A DNA stretch of 64,000 nt from Chrysopilus asiliformis (taxonomy: Eukaryota > Arthropoda > Insecta > Diptera > Rhagionidae), in the NCBI GenBank assembly GCA_964034945.1, contig OZ035960.1, positions 45,487,002 to 45,551,001 on the forward strand. Direction: 5' to 3'. Made by a program: the position numbers and the translations under genes. The notes beneath the pieces were generated by a model. That model did not search any database, was not told where the DNA came from, and was given only the letters and a program-made list of their open reading frames with translations. Positions 22,300 to 56,563 of this stretch are shown here, piece by piece. The number at the start of each line of letters is the position of its first letter. The first letter of the stretch is position 1.

Positions 22300-24117
22300 T
22301 GGGATAGAAATTCTAGAGTTCCTTTTAGTGATATTACTTTAAGTTTTGTTCCTTACTTCCACGGAATTTTGAATATTTTTAATCCTTAGTCAATCCAAGT
22401 AGTTTTAGTTTATACAGAATTATTTGCCAAAAAGGCGTTGCACTAGTGCGGATGGGAGAAGTAGCTGCGGGTGTGGCTAAGAGAATTCACTGCCTACTAG
22501 AGTGAGGGGCGACAGAAGAGACACGGAAGATTGGACTGACTGTGTTGTTTTTCGTTCACATCCATTAGAAAAATGTCGGTTATCTTTGCACTTCCATTAT
22601 CAAATGGAACTAGAACAACTTGGATTGTCGAAAGTTTTTAGGATGGCCGAAAAATTTAGAGGTTTTTTTAGAAACCCAATCTTTGGTCACCCCAAAACTA
22701 TGGAAAGTATTGGTTTCTTTTTAAATCGAAATTTGTGACGCGATTTTAATACTCTATATGAACATTATATAGAAGTATATCTATATCGTTTGTAATGCAT
22801 CGTGTTGGGGATGACAAAATATTTTGTCTTTCTATATTTTGTCTGTCTTTCCGTTTGTTTGCCTACCCGTGAACACCATAACTTTCGAAGCTAGAGACTT
22901 GAAGTTTTTTACAGCTTTCTCGTAAATAGCAAGGTTAAGTTCTTGAACGGGCAAAATCGGTCTATTCCAATTTTCAGTTGATTTATTCGCACTTGCGCGT
23001 GTAACTTAAAATAAATTATATTCAGCATTATATCCTTTGAAATTCTTTGTTCAAAATATTTTCTGTCCCATCTTAAAAACGGGCATAAACTAATAAATTT
23101 AATTTGAGCATTTTCACCTATCAATGTCTAATTAAAAATAATAAGTTTAGAAACAGTAAGCAATACTTTGATAATCCGAACATAAACCAAATTTATAAAA
23201 TAAACCTCTTTTAATTTCGCAAACATTTATTTATGAGTGTGTAGCTTTCGAATGCCGAATTGACAATTATTAACGGTACATTAATTTAAATAATAAAACA
23301 ACAACACTACAAAAAAATATTGAAATGTGAAATTCTTATAGTGAAAAAAAACCTTTTTTAGTAAATATATAAAAACTTACATTGGTAGCTATGCTTATAT
23401 ATTGAAAAAAATGTTCCTGTTTGTTGCAACTGGTTACAAAAATGTAATTTAATAACGATTATTATTGTTTCTAAAGTTTTTGTGTAAATATTTAAAATAA
23501 ATCGAGAACCGCGTCAGAAGGTTCATAAAATGAGCTACAATATTTGTTTGTAGGTTAACATAAAAAATTGATCATAATTGTTTTCAAGAGCTTTAAAAAA
23601 ATTAGTATGGGCAAATAATAATTACCCATAAAATTTATATTGAATTCTTTGTACTGAGTCTTATTTTAAAATTGCTTCGTTAAACAATGCTTCGTTATCA
23701 TTTTCCTTCAATTATAATTAATTAGCAAAATTTTAAAATATGGATTGTTTAAAAACTTAGAAATCATTAATACAAAATGAAATTTTGAAACAATAAAATT
23801 CCACCCCCTCAGATTTTGAAATAAATCTAGAGTCATAAAAAATGATTTACATTAATGGAAATGAAATGTAAAATATATTAAAAAAAATTGTCACAGAAAC
23901 AAAAAAGTGTGATAATCGTATGTATTATAAATTTATTAATAACAAAATGGAAAAAAATCAGTAAATAAAAACAAAAATATACAATTTAATATAATTCGTT
24001 TTATTGTAATATTATGGAGTGACCAAATTTAGGTAAGGATTGTGTTGAGACGAAAGTTTTAAAAGCTAGTAAAAAACTTTGTGTTTATATCACGACAATG
24101 TATAAATTCTATAGTGT
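22300..24117. other. Intergenic DNA, no gene
   Basis: AT-rich spacer between the receptor gene and Mon1. Around 22780-23000 it carries a TTTGTCTGTC-type stretch followed by AGAGACTTGAAGTTTTT, similar in style to internal parts of other repeats here, but without definable ends. Confidence 0.5.
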
Positions 24118-24121
24118 TTAA

Positions 24122-24363
24122 CACTCTAACTGCCACGTCAGTCAAAAAGACCTGACACCTAACTGTACACAACGGCCACAATGAAAATAATTAAAGTGTT
24201 CGCTGCAACCGCAACAATTTTTTTTTTTGGAATTGCACACATTTTATGGTAATAAAATAACATTTAGGTATAATTTTGTTTAAATTTTTTTTTCTCTTAG
24301 TGCCTTTTTGACTGACAACTAAATATTCGAAAAAGGCTTAAAACTGTCGTGCCAGTTAGAGTG
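24122..24363. mobile_element. piggyBac-type MITE upstream of Mon1
   Basis: TTAA at 24118-24121 and 24364-24367 flanks inverted ends CACTCTAACTGCCACG / CACTCTAACTGGCACG. A second internal inverted pair (GTCAGTCAAAAAG and CTTTTTGACTGAC) lies inside. TTAA duplication with C-starting ends is typical of piggyBac. Non-coding, 242 bases. Confidence 0.82.
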
Positions 24364-24812
24364 TTAAGCAATTTCATGCGAGTGGAAGGTAAAAACAATG
24401 AAGGGAACAAAAAATCCTACTATTGAGTTTCCTAAAAAATCCTACTTTACAGGGAAATTCTTTTTTATTTGTGGTTTACTACAATCCGAAGATTTTATTT
24501 AATAAAAAGGGAACAAAACAAGGATTTTGGTGAGATTTGAGGAAATCCTAGTTTTAAGTTTAGAAATTAAAATCCTTCCCAAAAATTCAAGAAATAGTAC
24601 TAATGAAATTGTGAAACGACAGCACTCTGAATAAGCAGCGCCCGTGGGCATTTCTGAAATTCATTGACAGTTTTAAAGGTTGATTAAGTTTGGAGTGAAA
24701 AGTGGTGAAATGGAGATTTCGTGCAATTAACAAGTATTTCTGATAATTGGTAATTAAATTAAAATATGATACCAGATTCAATAAAGTGCGGAAAACATTA
24801 GCAATCAAAAAA

Positions 24813-25351
24813 ATGGACACAGAAGCTAGTAATTCAGGTACAAACGAAGACACAACCTTCGAAGACTTTTCCGACGAAAACAGCGACTATCCTGAGGAAA
24901 ATAAGCACAGTATAATTAGGGACATTCGGGACGAGATATCCACTGTCGATAATCAACAGTTGGGCAAAAGCAATGGTACCATTTCGAAATCCGATTCGTT
25001 TTCCAGCGATAAAAGCAAAGAGTTAGGCGGATCTTGTGATAAACTATTGGTGGATGAGCTATTGGTGGATGATTATTTGCATGATCCGGTATGGCTGGGG
25101 CAAAAGAAGCATATCTTCATTCTCAGTACTGCAGGAAAACCGATCTACTCGTTGCACGGAAAAGAAGATAAATTAGCGACAATATTTGGTGTTATGCAGG
25201 CCCTTGTTAGCTTTGTTCAATCAAATAACGATACGATAACATCAATACACGCCGTTGGAATTAAATTTGTTTTCCTGGTCAAAAATTCACTGATATTGGT
25301 AGCAGCGTCCCGGAGTAACATGAGCGTTCAACAACTTCACATGCAGCTAAC
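24813..25351 (+). CDS. Mon1: Mon1 exon 1
   Basis: Start codon, acidic leader and first longin-like domain to LHMQL, ending in phase 2 at donor GTAAGC. Intron 1 is 901 bases. Confidence 0.93.
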
Positions 25352-27361
25352 GTAAGCCACAATTTAATTTTTATCTAAAAATCTCATATCTTGGTTAATG
25401 AAAAATAGGTATAACAATAGTTCAAACTTGGAGATTGGTAAACACTGAGAACTTAGTTTTTATTGATTTAGCCAATGAATTGACCTAAAGCTTATCAAAT
25501 TTAACAATCAGAAATTAACACAAAACTGACTAAATAAAATCCAAATTAAATAAGAATCAAATAAAACACTGAATGTGTTTTTAACCTAATTAGGCGAATG
25601 TATGAGAAAAGCGTCTTATTTCGGTCGTTTTAACCCACCAATATAAAAAAACTATGTGGTTGGTTTGAAAACAGCCGAATAATTAGAATATTTTTGTCGT
25701 TCTTCGACTTTACACCAAAGTAGGGTTACTATCACTGTTTTATTCTCTGGACACTGTCCTCTATGTTGTTGAGGAAGCGGGTGAATGTATCCAGCGCAGG
25801 AAGCAGGTCGCTTGCGGTGGACTTTGCTGTGAAAAATCTCTAGCGTCAGCTCTTTTGTGTAAAACCTTTGGTCGTCAAAGCGTTAATTCATTTAGACCCG
25901 AAACTATTTAAGTCGGAATTTTATGAAATTTTCGGTCAAAATTTTAATTAAAACCATCAGAAAAACACCAAAAAATTAATATATAAGTGTTGTTGAGAAC
26001 CACCGGTTCCATATATTGTACGGAAGGCACACGCATACTCAAAAAAAATTAAGCAGTACGTCAAGAAATTAATAAATGCACTGTACCGTATATGGTACGG
26101 TGGGTCCAAATGGGTTAAGCTATTTTTTATTCAAGAATTCCTTTTTCTTCGAAAAATTGCAGTCTTTCACATTTAAAATTGGTCCCCAAATTTGTTAGGG
26201 TCTACAAAATCTTTTTGTAAACAGAATTTATTTATTTTTTTCTGATTTTCAGTGACGCATACAACCAAATTCTCTCAACGTTAACCTATTCACATATGAC
26301 GAAAATTTTTGAGAAGCGAAAGAATTTCGATTTACGCAGGCTGTTAGCAGGCAGCGAAAGACTAATCGATCATTTACTAGTCAATGATAGCACTAATAAA
26401 AGAAGTAATTTTTGTTATAAATGACATTTAATCTTTGTAATGCATACATACTTTTAAATTTTATTTCAGTATCTAATCATGTATTTATTTTCCTCACAAA
26501 TTCGGTACGGATACTGCCGGTAAGTTCAGCGGTACGTAATAATGTGAATAGCGCTATCCAGAGTAACTGTTCAAAAATTAAAAATCTTGTATTTGCTGTA
26601 TTGATTGCTGACAATAAACTCATAGCATTGGTACGAATGAAAAAGTATTCGATTCATCCAGCTGATTTAAGGTATTCATCTTAGTTTTAAAATCTTCTTA
26701 CACTTCTTATGTATCGCTTTATATTTTTAGATTGATATTCAATCTGATTGAGTGTTCAGAGAGTTTCAAAACCGCTGAAAGCTGGACACCAATTTGTCTA
26801 CCGAAATTTGACAGAAATGGCTTCCTTCACGCCCACGTTTCATATCTATCTGATGATTGCCAGGCGTGTTTGCTATTGTTGTCTGTGGACCGAGATGTTT
26901 TCTTCCAATTGTCCGATGCTAAAAAGAAAATCACCGAAAAACTGAGACGTACACATTGCTTAGAGGCAATTAACGAAGAAATTAACGGTAAAGGAGTAAA
27001 TTTGCATACAATCGGTATACCTGAGCTGAGACATTTCATATACAAATTAAAGCCGAATGCTCAACTACTCTGTTCAGAATTAACTCCGCCTTACACAATT
27101 CTAGAAGAGTTTGAACGGCTTGAGGCAATGTACTGTGATATGCATCATAGAATTCACAATAGTTCACGTCCTGTTAAACTTATTTATGAAGTTGGTGAAA
27201 AAGAAGTAATATTGGCTTGGGTAACTGCTGTCTATGAATTGTATGCCATTTTTGAGCCAACTGTTGATAAAAGTCTTGTGATTAAATTGGTTGATAAACT
27301 ATTAAAATGGATAGAAAAAGAAGAGGATGTACTTTTTATCAAGAATCATCCAACTTTCTAA
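24813..27361 (+). CDS. Mon1: Mon1, subunit of the Mon1-Ccz1 Rab7 exchange factor (4 exons)
   Basis: Four exons join into 507 residues, close to the length of animal MON1 proteins. With Ccz1, Mon1 activates Rab7 on late endosomes and autophagosomes and displaces the Rab5 activator Rabex-5. The first ~90 residues are acidic and Ser-rich (DTTFEDFSDENSDYPEEN), as in other family members. Three longin/roadblock-like domains follow: HIFILSTAGKPIYSLHGKED near residue 98, LVFAVLIADNKLIALVRMKK in exon 3, and the C-terminal VKLIYEVGEKEVILAWVTA. The exon 4 end KNHPTF is near the usual C-terminus. The start is the first in-frame ATG, with A at -3. Introns 2 and 3 are only 65 and 59 bases; intron 1 carries a MITE. 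Confidence 0.93.
25887..26114. mobile_element. piggyBac-type MITE in Mon1 intron 1
   Basis: TTAA at 25883-25886 and 26115-26118. The right end read inward is CCCATTTGGACCC; the left end is a two-base variant, TTCATTTAGACCC. The interior has an inverted CCGTATATGGTACGG-like motif at 26087-26102. Non-coding. Confidence 0.65.
26253..26404 (+). CDS. Mon1: Mon1 exon 2
   Basis: Acceptor CTGATTTTCAG; completes Thr, then DAYNQILSTLTYSHMTKIFE and RRLLAGSERLIDHLL. The donor AGAA|GTAATT leaves phase 1. This end is the least certain junction of the gene. Confidence 0.82.
26470..26671 (+). CDS. Mon1: Mon1 exon 3
   Basis: Acceptor TTTATTTCAG; encodes SVRILPVSSAVRNNVNSAIQ to MKKYSIHPADL, ending in phase 2 at donor GTATTC. 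Confidence 0.88.
26731..27361 (+). CDS. Mon1: Mon1 exon 4 and stop
   Basis: Acceptor TATTTTTAG; completes Arg, then LIFNLIECSESFKTAESWTP to LFIKNHPTF and TAA. Contains the third longin-like domain. Confidence 0.93.
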
Positions 27362-27527
27362 CAGTATCTTTCGTTTCCATTCTTCTAACATGTTGATGGA
27401 ACTTGTAACTAATTGAAAATATTTAAAAATTCAGAAGTGCTGAGAAGTACTTTTAGTACTATTAAGTTTATAATATGTAATTGTATGAGATTAAGCTTTA
27501 AGATATAACACTGTATCATATTATAAT

Positions 27528-27533
27528 AATAAA
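27528..27533 (+). terminator. Mon1 polyadenylation signal
   Basis: AATAAA about 165 bases after the Mon1 stop; the first well-placed hexamer after the coding region. Confidence 0.55.
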
Positions 27534-27765
27534 ATTGACTTGAAAAGTCAAATGAGAAACTTAGCTGAGAAATTTTGAGTTTTTTTTTCCCTCTAAGCTA
27601 TGGTATGTACAGTGAAACCAGTATAAACAGGACCCGGTTTAAGCCAGACAAATGTGATTGTTACAAAATACTTGATGTATTGTTACAAATAATAACCAAA
27701 AAAACTGAAATCGGTTAATATAAGTAAAAAAAACTCATTTATGAGGTCTCGAAGAAAATTTAGAA

Positions 27766-28093
27766 AGTCGTAGTGATTTTAATAAATTCAAAAATTGTTT
27801 ACAGACTTCTAATCTGGAGAAAAAGCTATTCTAATGTGTTCATTATGGATAACGATCGTAATCGCAACGATCGAGATTCACCTGCTGTTGTTGGTATAAA
27901 ACACTAACAACAACACACAATTTCTGATCGTTACGATTACGATCGTTATCCATAATGGACCCCTAACTGTTCTAATTGGAGTTAATAGACTGTGCTGATG
28001 TCCGCTCTCTATACTATAATCGTTAGAACAGCTTTTTCTCCAGATTAGAACAGTCTGTAAACAATTTTTCAATTTATTAAAACAATTACGACT
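27766..28093. repeat. Nested inverted repeat
   Basis: Outer arms of about 70 bases (27766-27834 and 28022-28093) share AAAAATTGTTTACAGACT and AATCTGGAGAAAAAGCT as reverse complements. Between them sits a second inverted repeat (27841-27957). Likely two foldback MITEs, one inserted in the other. Confidence 0.75.
27841..27957. repeat. Inner foldback repeat
   Basis: Arms begin CATTATGGATAACGATCG; the first 24 bases pair exactly and the arms continue with mismatches to TTGTTG. The middle loop is about 13 bases. Probably an independent MITE inserted within the outer inverted repeat. Confidence 0.75.
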
Positions 28094-29128
28094 TTGCAAG
28101 TTTTTTTAATACCTGAGACATAAGCTTTTTGACTTATATTTCAGTTATTTCGGCAAATTTTTGTATGAATAAAATTTTTAAAGTTTTTAGCGCTAGATTT
28201 TCAGCTCGGCAGCAGTTTTTACACGTCCCATTGTCTACTCTTTAAATTTTAGGCTCTCTAATGTCCATATACTACAAGAAGACGAATTTGTACTGTATGC
28301 ACTGAATTAATGGTATAAATTCGATGATACATTTTTTTGCAACACACCCAATTCTGACTCAAGGCTGCGTGTGGCAAGAACAATTTTTCCGTAATATAGC
28401 AACATTGCCAGAAAAAAGAGTTTCACGGAAATTTTAATGGAATAGTAGAATTTTCAATTGCTAATTATACTAATTTGTTAAAGATAAGAAATCAGCGTAT
28501 AAATTTCCGGAAAATTTGAAATTCACTTTTTTGAAAAACTTCAAGATGGCGAAAATTTGATTTGATTTCATTTGATTAATAATCACCTTCAGTCTGGCAA
28601 TGCTGTTCGATGCTTAGTTGACATTTCCGTTCGTTGGTGGGTGCAATACAGATGCTATTTACATCTACCGTTAAAGGTGTTCAATTTTTCCATCCATCGC
28701 ATATTTCAAAAACAATTCCTTTGCTGTATTCGCAAGGTTTGGTTTAGCAAAACACCGACGCGATTTCACCATTCGATTTTATCTAAAAGTTAGGCAAAAA
28801 GATAGAAATGCAGAGAAAAAATATTTTCCATTAACTGTGTCGACTTATCCTGAAAAAATTTGTGTGTGCAATAATTTTTTTTATAGTTCAAACGCTTTGT
28901 TGTGTACTTGGCTAAGTATTTTTTTTTTGCGTTCAACGAAAGTCATTTCTGCAGTGGCTATTTCCGAAGAATTAGGTTTCGAGGAAATACGCAACCACGG
29001 CCTAATCGCTCCAGTATTTACGGTTTTTGAGGGGGCGACACCTTGCCCTCTTAAAATAATTGAACAAAAATTCAGTAATCTTAGATGAGTAATTAGGAGA
29101 TTTCGGGATCCAGCCAGAGTGATTCGCA
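28094..29128. other. Nak upstream and probable 5' UTR
   Basis: About 1 kb before the Nak start without transposon ends. The last 250 bases are less AT-rich and contain overlapping open frames on both strands (28837-29088 +, 28881-29198 -) that match nothing known. Promoter and UTR are expected here by position, but no specific element can be named. Confidence 0.4.
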
Positions 29129-51635
<22,507 letters not shown>

Positions 51636-52024
51636 AAGAATAATTTCTAAAGATTAAAATCTAGGAACACAACACAATTGTAACACAAACAGCTATTAAA
51701 ACTTTAGAGGATAAGTGAATCTTAAATAATTTATTATAAAATATGAAATATTCTATAAAATATTAGTACAAGTCTCCGATTTGAGAGTAAAATGTTTTTA
51801 GGGAAAAATCAAATACATGGTAAAGCTTATAATTCCTGTACAACGATTGATGCTTCATATTTACAATGAACTGACATGCATTCAGTTGCATCTTATCCAA
51901 ATCAAATTGCAAAAACCTCATAATGAATCAAAATAATGAAAAGGTCAATTTTTTTAAGAATCATACTGAAACGATGATAATAGAAGGTATATATAAAAGT
52001 ATTTTATATATATAATCAAAATGA

Positions 52025-52030
52025 AATAAA
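52025..52030 (+). terminator. Candidate Nak polyadenylation signal
   Basis: AATAAA about 390 bases after the Nak stop. Other A-rich hexamers nearby make this only a likely site. Confidence 0.4.
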
Positions 52031-52696
52031 AGTTACAAATAATTAGACTGATTGAACTAAACAATTTCGATTTTTTTTTTTGTGAGAATTAGTTCGATTT
52101 ATACATAAAAACACAAAAATTTATATAAATATCTCAAATCACCATTCATTGAAAGAATAATTTTCAAATATTAATACCCCCATAACTTCTTACGTTATCT
52201 ACCTTTGCATTTATTTACCAGACATTTGGGCTAGACAATGTCCAGTACCGTAGAAAATTACTAAAACGTATTTTGGGAAATTGTAAAAGACATGTTGATG
52301 GTTTTAAACTCGACACAATGCCTAGTTTCAATCACAGATTCAAAAAACAGAAACAAATTATGTAAATTTAATGGACAGGTAGACCATAAAAATTTTGTTA
52401 CTATGAAAAAAAAAAATACTAAGTGAAAACTTAAAACCTTTTTGCTGAGAGTTATATCATTGCAAGTGCGTTGCGTTAATGCATTGCCCAATTTTAAAAG
52501 CCAGCTAATCTGATTTAGGCATATTTGCTTCTGCGAGATTTGGACAATCTTTATTAATTCTTATACTATTTGTTTGATTGTAACCTTTTGTGGATGGAAA
52601 ACAGTCACGCAATGCTGCGGGCGCAACTCACTTAATGTATCATCGCTCTGAGCTAATTTTATTATTCAATAACTCTGAACAAAATCTGCATAAATT

Positions 52697-52954
52697 AAGG
52701 TAACCAGACGTAAGTAGCGTAGCTACAAACTTTTACCACCGCAAAATTTTTTACGGGATCCCACAAACATTAAAACTCTTAGGCAAATTTTAAGGACTGA
52801 TTTTCAGTGGCGCCTAAAACTTCGATGTCTATAGTTTTGCTCTCCACCGCTACCAGGCGTCTTTTCAAGAGAAAAGTCTCGGTTTTCTATTATGCGTGGG
52901 ATAGAAGCAGAGCTCAGATTTTGTAACTAGTCTACTGACACATCTGGTAACCTT
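52697..52954. mobile_element. Possible short TIR element
   Basis: AAGGTAACCAGACGT at the left and, inverted, AAGGTTACCAGATGT at the right enclose 258 bases. No clear target duplication. Confidence 0.4.
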
Positions 52955-53333
52955 TTACAAATCTATGTCGTTTATTTTTTTTTTGTATCTGCAAAATCGA
53001 AAGAAATGAAACTTGTTTCAATCTATTACACCGAATTTTTCATTTTGTATTACGAAATTTTCTGCGAAGTAAAATCTTTGAGCAAAGTAATTTTCAATAT
53101 TCGCCTGAACGGCATCAATCCAAGCTTCGCGTCTGTTTAGGCGATAATGATTGCTCCCAAAAATTTTCAGAGATGATTGTTTTTAATTTTTGCAAAATTG
53201 GATGACTACCATATTATCCCGTAGTGAAACATAGACGACGATAGTCACTATTGCTTCTGTAATTGCTCAGGATTTGATTTTTTTTTTATTGTAACAAAAA
53301 TTTTACAATTTTGCAACCCAGCAATTCTGTACC

Positions 53334-53745
53334 CCAGAGGTAAACTGTCGTAACTGACATTTTGCAAATTTTACAGGAGAGCCATTTTTAGTTCGGAATT
53401 GCAATTTTTATTGTGTATGATTTTCGGTAATTATTAGAAACTTTTGTAGTTTATTTTATTTTAGGACATTGTTTAAACAAAATATTAGTTGATATATAAA
53501 TTTGTAATGAGTGGGGGAGCAGTTACAACCTTTTATCTCTAACCATTTTGCTTCATCCGAAGCAGTTACAACCTTTAACTGTAACGAGTTTGTTTCACCA
53601 TATAGTCAAATTAGACATTATAATCATTACTGTATATATACGATACTTTGCAAATTAAAAATATACGTCCCCACAATGTAGTTTCAACAATAACCCCAAA
53701 ATCGCGGTTTTGTCAGTTACGAAGTTTACCTCTGGGGTACAGAAT
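53334..53745. mobile_element. MITE with ~36-base inverted ends
   Basis: Ends ATTCTGTACCCCAGAGGTAA and its complement pair over about 36 bases (one small gap, then GTAACTGACA). The inside has a near-direct repeat of AGCAGTTACAACCTTTTA at 53519 and 53562. Non-coding. Confidence 0.78.
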
Positions 53746-54474
53746 TAAGGTAGCAACTTTCTCCGTTATCAATCGTTGATTTTTGGAAATATTATTGCTC
53801 ATAATACAGAAACTTCTTCCAGCTGCAAAGTTTCAGTTGATTATTAAGAAGTTTGCAAAGGAAACTTTATTGTTACCCCGAACGAAACAAAAAAATCGTA
53901 GTTTTTCAACTCTTGGTACTAAATTTATTTTAAATTGTAAATTACATTCCTTTCATTTCTACATTGTTATGCATTTCACATTTTTCTGTTGTATTGAAAT
54001 ATAAATATTAAAATTTTTATTATTATTAAACAATTTGAATAATCTCAATCCCAAAAGTATTTTTTGTATTTATATATTGTAACATTTATTATCTTTGTAT
54101 TGATAGAATAGATATTGCATTTTGTCGTTTTAAATTAAGTATAAAATCAGTTTTTAATATGAAATTATTATTATGCAAAGAAAAGGAATTTTCTCCTGTA
54201 TGAATACATAATAACTTCAAACACTGAAGAAGGAGCAGATTGAATGAAAGAATCCGATGAAGTGAAGTGTTGTTATATACATACATAATAAACCAATTAT
54301 ATATTTATATACATACCTATAAAATTTATACAAAATTGTACTGAATATAATCGTTGAATGTTATTATTTATTGGTAATAAATGTGCTGGTATTAAAAATT
54401 GTTGTTGTTAGTTTGAATGAAATTCGGATTTCAAAAAACTGCACCCTACTCTTGTGAGCTTCAAAACGATTTTG

Positions 54475-54655
54475 TAGTGGCTAAGCGTTAGAGTAAACTG
54501 TCTACTGCACAGCATGGACAGCCCGTAAAAAGAATAAATTGATTGCGTAGTAACAATAAATATTACTATTATCACAATTTCAATAGTTTATGTTCCTTTA
54601 TATCTCGTTTTGACGAATCTCTAACTATTCTGTCTACCCTAACGCACCGCCACTG
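54475..54655. mobile_element. hAT-type MITE
   Basis: Inverted ends (T/C)AGTGGC then GCGTTAG and GTA, flanked by 8-base CGATTTTG/CGATTTTC (one mismatch). An 8-base duplication with CAGTGGC ends fits hAT. 181 bases, non-coding. Confidence 0.72.
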
Positions 54656-55514
54656 CGATTTTCTGAGCTACCAAAGAAATATAAAAATAATTATTCATCT
54701 TATTAAATGTCAGCTGAATTTGTCAGTCAATTTTTGTTAACATTTTTTTAAGGATAGTACGCGAAAACGGATTAATCTCACAAAACTTGTAAAAAACGGC
54801 AAATTCTCAGATTTTTGTTTGCAGTAATTTTCTGCTAAAAAGTTGCGAATTCGTCTAATAGAATAACTAATTACTCAGGCTAGCAATGAGAAAGCAGCCT
54901 TTAAAAAAATGCATTTTTAGATAATTTTAAGAGCTTTGTGTTGGTGTTTATATACAGGCAAATCTCGATTATTTGAACTAATGTGGCCCCTAGACGTACA
55001 ATATTATTGTGCAATATTTCAATATTGTGCAATATATTGACCGTCTAGGGGTAATATTGAATGGTTGTGCAATATATTGAAGAAATCAAAATCGGTTTGA
55101 TTTTTATTGCACAATAAGGTTTATTGTATAGTCTGAGGGCGATATTTCACAATATTGGTTCAGTTAACCCTTCTATTATGTTCGGGTCATTTCATGACCC
55201 AAAACAACTTTAAACCAAAATTTTCGTTATTAAAAATTCCATGAGTTCAAATTTCTTTTGAACAATGGGACGAATTGTAACGTATTTTATGATAATTCAA
55301 TTTCTTTTGTTATACCTTTCACAGGTAGACGGCAATAGGTTTTGTATACACACGACACGTTCGGGTCATGGCGTGACCCGTAGTGTGTTTGTATGACAAA
55401 TAATATGCAATGCCACACCCTTCTTGTGTTCACCGGCTTCACGAGGTCCAAGCTATATATACTCCGACTTCGCAAACATGTGAATTATAATCGAAGAAAA
55501 AAATCATATTCGCT

Positions 55515-55890
55515 GAATCCTATTTGCATAGGAATGGGTTCGCCAATACTTAGGCTTCGTTCCAATTTTTTTGTGGTACTGAGTCCTACATAATATTGGA
55601 GTCACTTCTAAAAACAATGGGAACGATTCCATTCTATAATATAGCTATGCTTCCCCCTCAGTATAGGAATGTCTCCATTAAAAACTAGGAACGGGTGCTA
55701 CTTTTGTTGGAATGTGTCCATTCTTCTCTCAGCCCTATTTACATAGTAATGATTCCACGAAAACTAGGACTAGTTCCAATATTTATGGAAGCCTTTGCTA
55801 CAAAGTGGTGCAATGACTCCTATAATCGCTTTCCCATATTTTATAGGAACGATTACTATGCGGATTTTTTTCCGTGAAAAGCCCATTCTT
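55515..55890 (+). repeat. Dispersed repeat inside the second piggyBac
   Basis: Several quasi-repeated phrases (CCTATTTGCATAGGAATG, CCCTATTTACATAGTAATG) precede a segment, 55743-55880, that resembles 3723-3870. Probably an older repeat inserted in the piggyBac. Confidence 0.6.
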
Positions 55891-55892
55891 TT

Positions 55893-56160
55893 TTGAAGGC
55901 AAACCGATCGCTGGTCAGTCGCGGTGTTGATTTATTTGTTGTTAACGCATATGTATTATGGACTGAAATTCATCCCACCTGGAACAATAATAAACTTTTT
56001 AAACGCCGCCTGTTCTTGCAAGAGTTAGGCGAAAGTCTTGTTCGCCCATATATTATTGTACGGACCGATATGTCAAGAGCTGAAGATCATTAGAAATTTG
56101 CGTGCCGAAGAGGCATCATCCACAGCGGCTTCTCCACCAACTAAGAAAAGGAAGGCGAGT
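55893..56160 (+). pseudogene. piggyBac transposase C-terminal fragment
   Basis: Reads SRGVDLFVVNAYVLWTEIHP, then TWNNNKLFKRRLFLQELGES and LVRPYIIVR. The pattern N-A-Y-x-x-W, then RR-x-FL-x-x-LG-x-x-LV, is characteristic of the region after the last catalytic Asp of piggyBac transposases. A frameshift near 56090 moves the reading to LRAEEASSTAASPPTKKRKA. The C-terminal Cys finger is lost and the catalytic part is deleted. Confidence 0.88.
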
Positions 56161-56438
56161 GATCGTAAACTCTATAATTTCTGTATAGAGAACGTCACAG
56201 GATTTTTGTATTTACTGTGATTCTGTGCATGTGTTAGTGTCCTGCGGGTAAAAAATCAGCTGAAAATTTAAAATTTTTTTACTCCGAGCCGACGAGTTTG
56301 AAATTTAAGGCTATAGATGTATTAGTGATGGGATTTCTTTATTCCCGGCAAGGAAAAAAAAACTTTTGGTCCTTGCAACGTTTATAACAAAGCAGTTTGT
56401 CCAGACCATCGTCACACTACCACCATCAGAAACCTTTA

Positions 56439-56563
56439 CCCGTATTACGGTTGTCGTGTCGTTTTCGACAAGAGTCGTTTTACGTGTTGTTGTTAGTGTT
56501 TTTCTACCAACAACAACACGTAAAACGACTCTTGTCGAAAACGACACGACAACCGTAATCGGG
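56439..56563. repeat. Near-perfect hairpin inside the second piggyBac
   Basis: Arms of about 55 bases (ATTACGGTTGTCGTGTCGTT onward) are exact reverse complements except for one extra T near the left tip; the loop is about 14 bases. It may be a separate small foldback insertion. Confidence 0.85.

Noticed and set aside
27610..27660. CAGTGAAACCAGTATAAACA considered as a pogo-type end
   Set aside because: No inverted partner or TA duplication; a similar unpaired stretch is at 46697.
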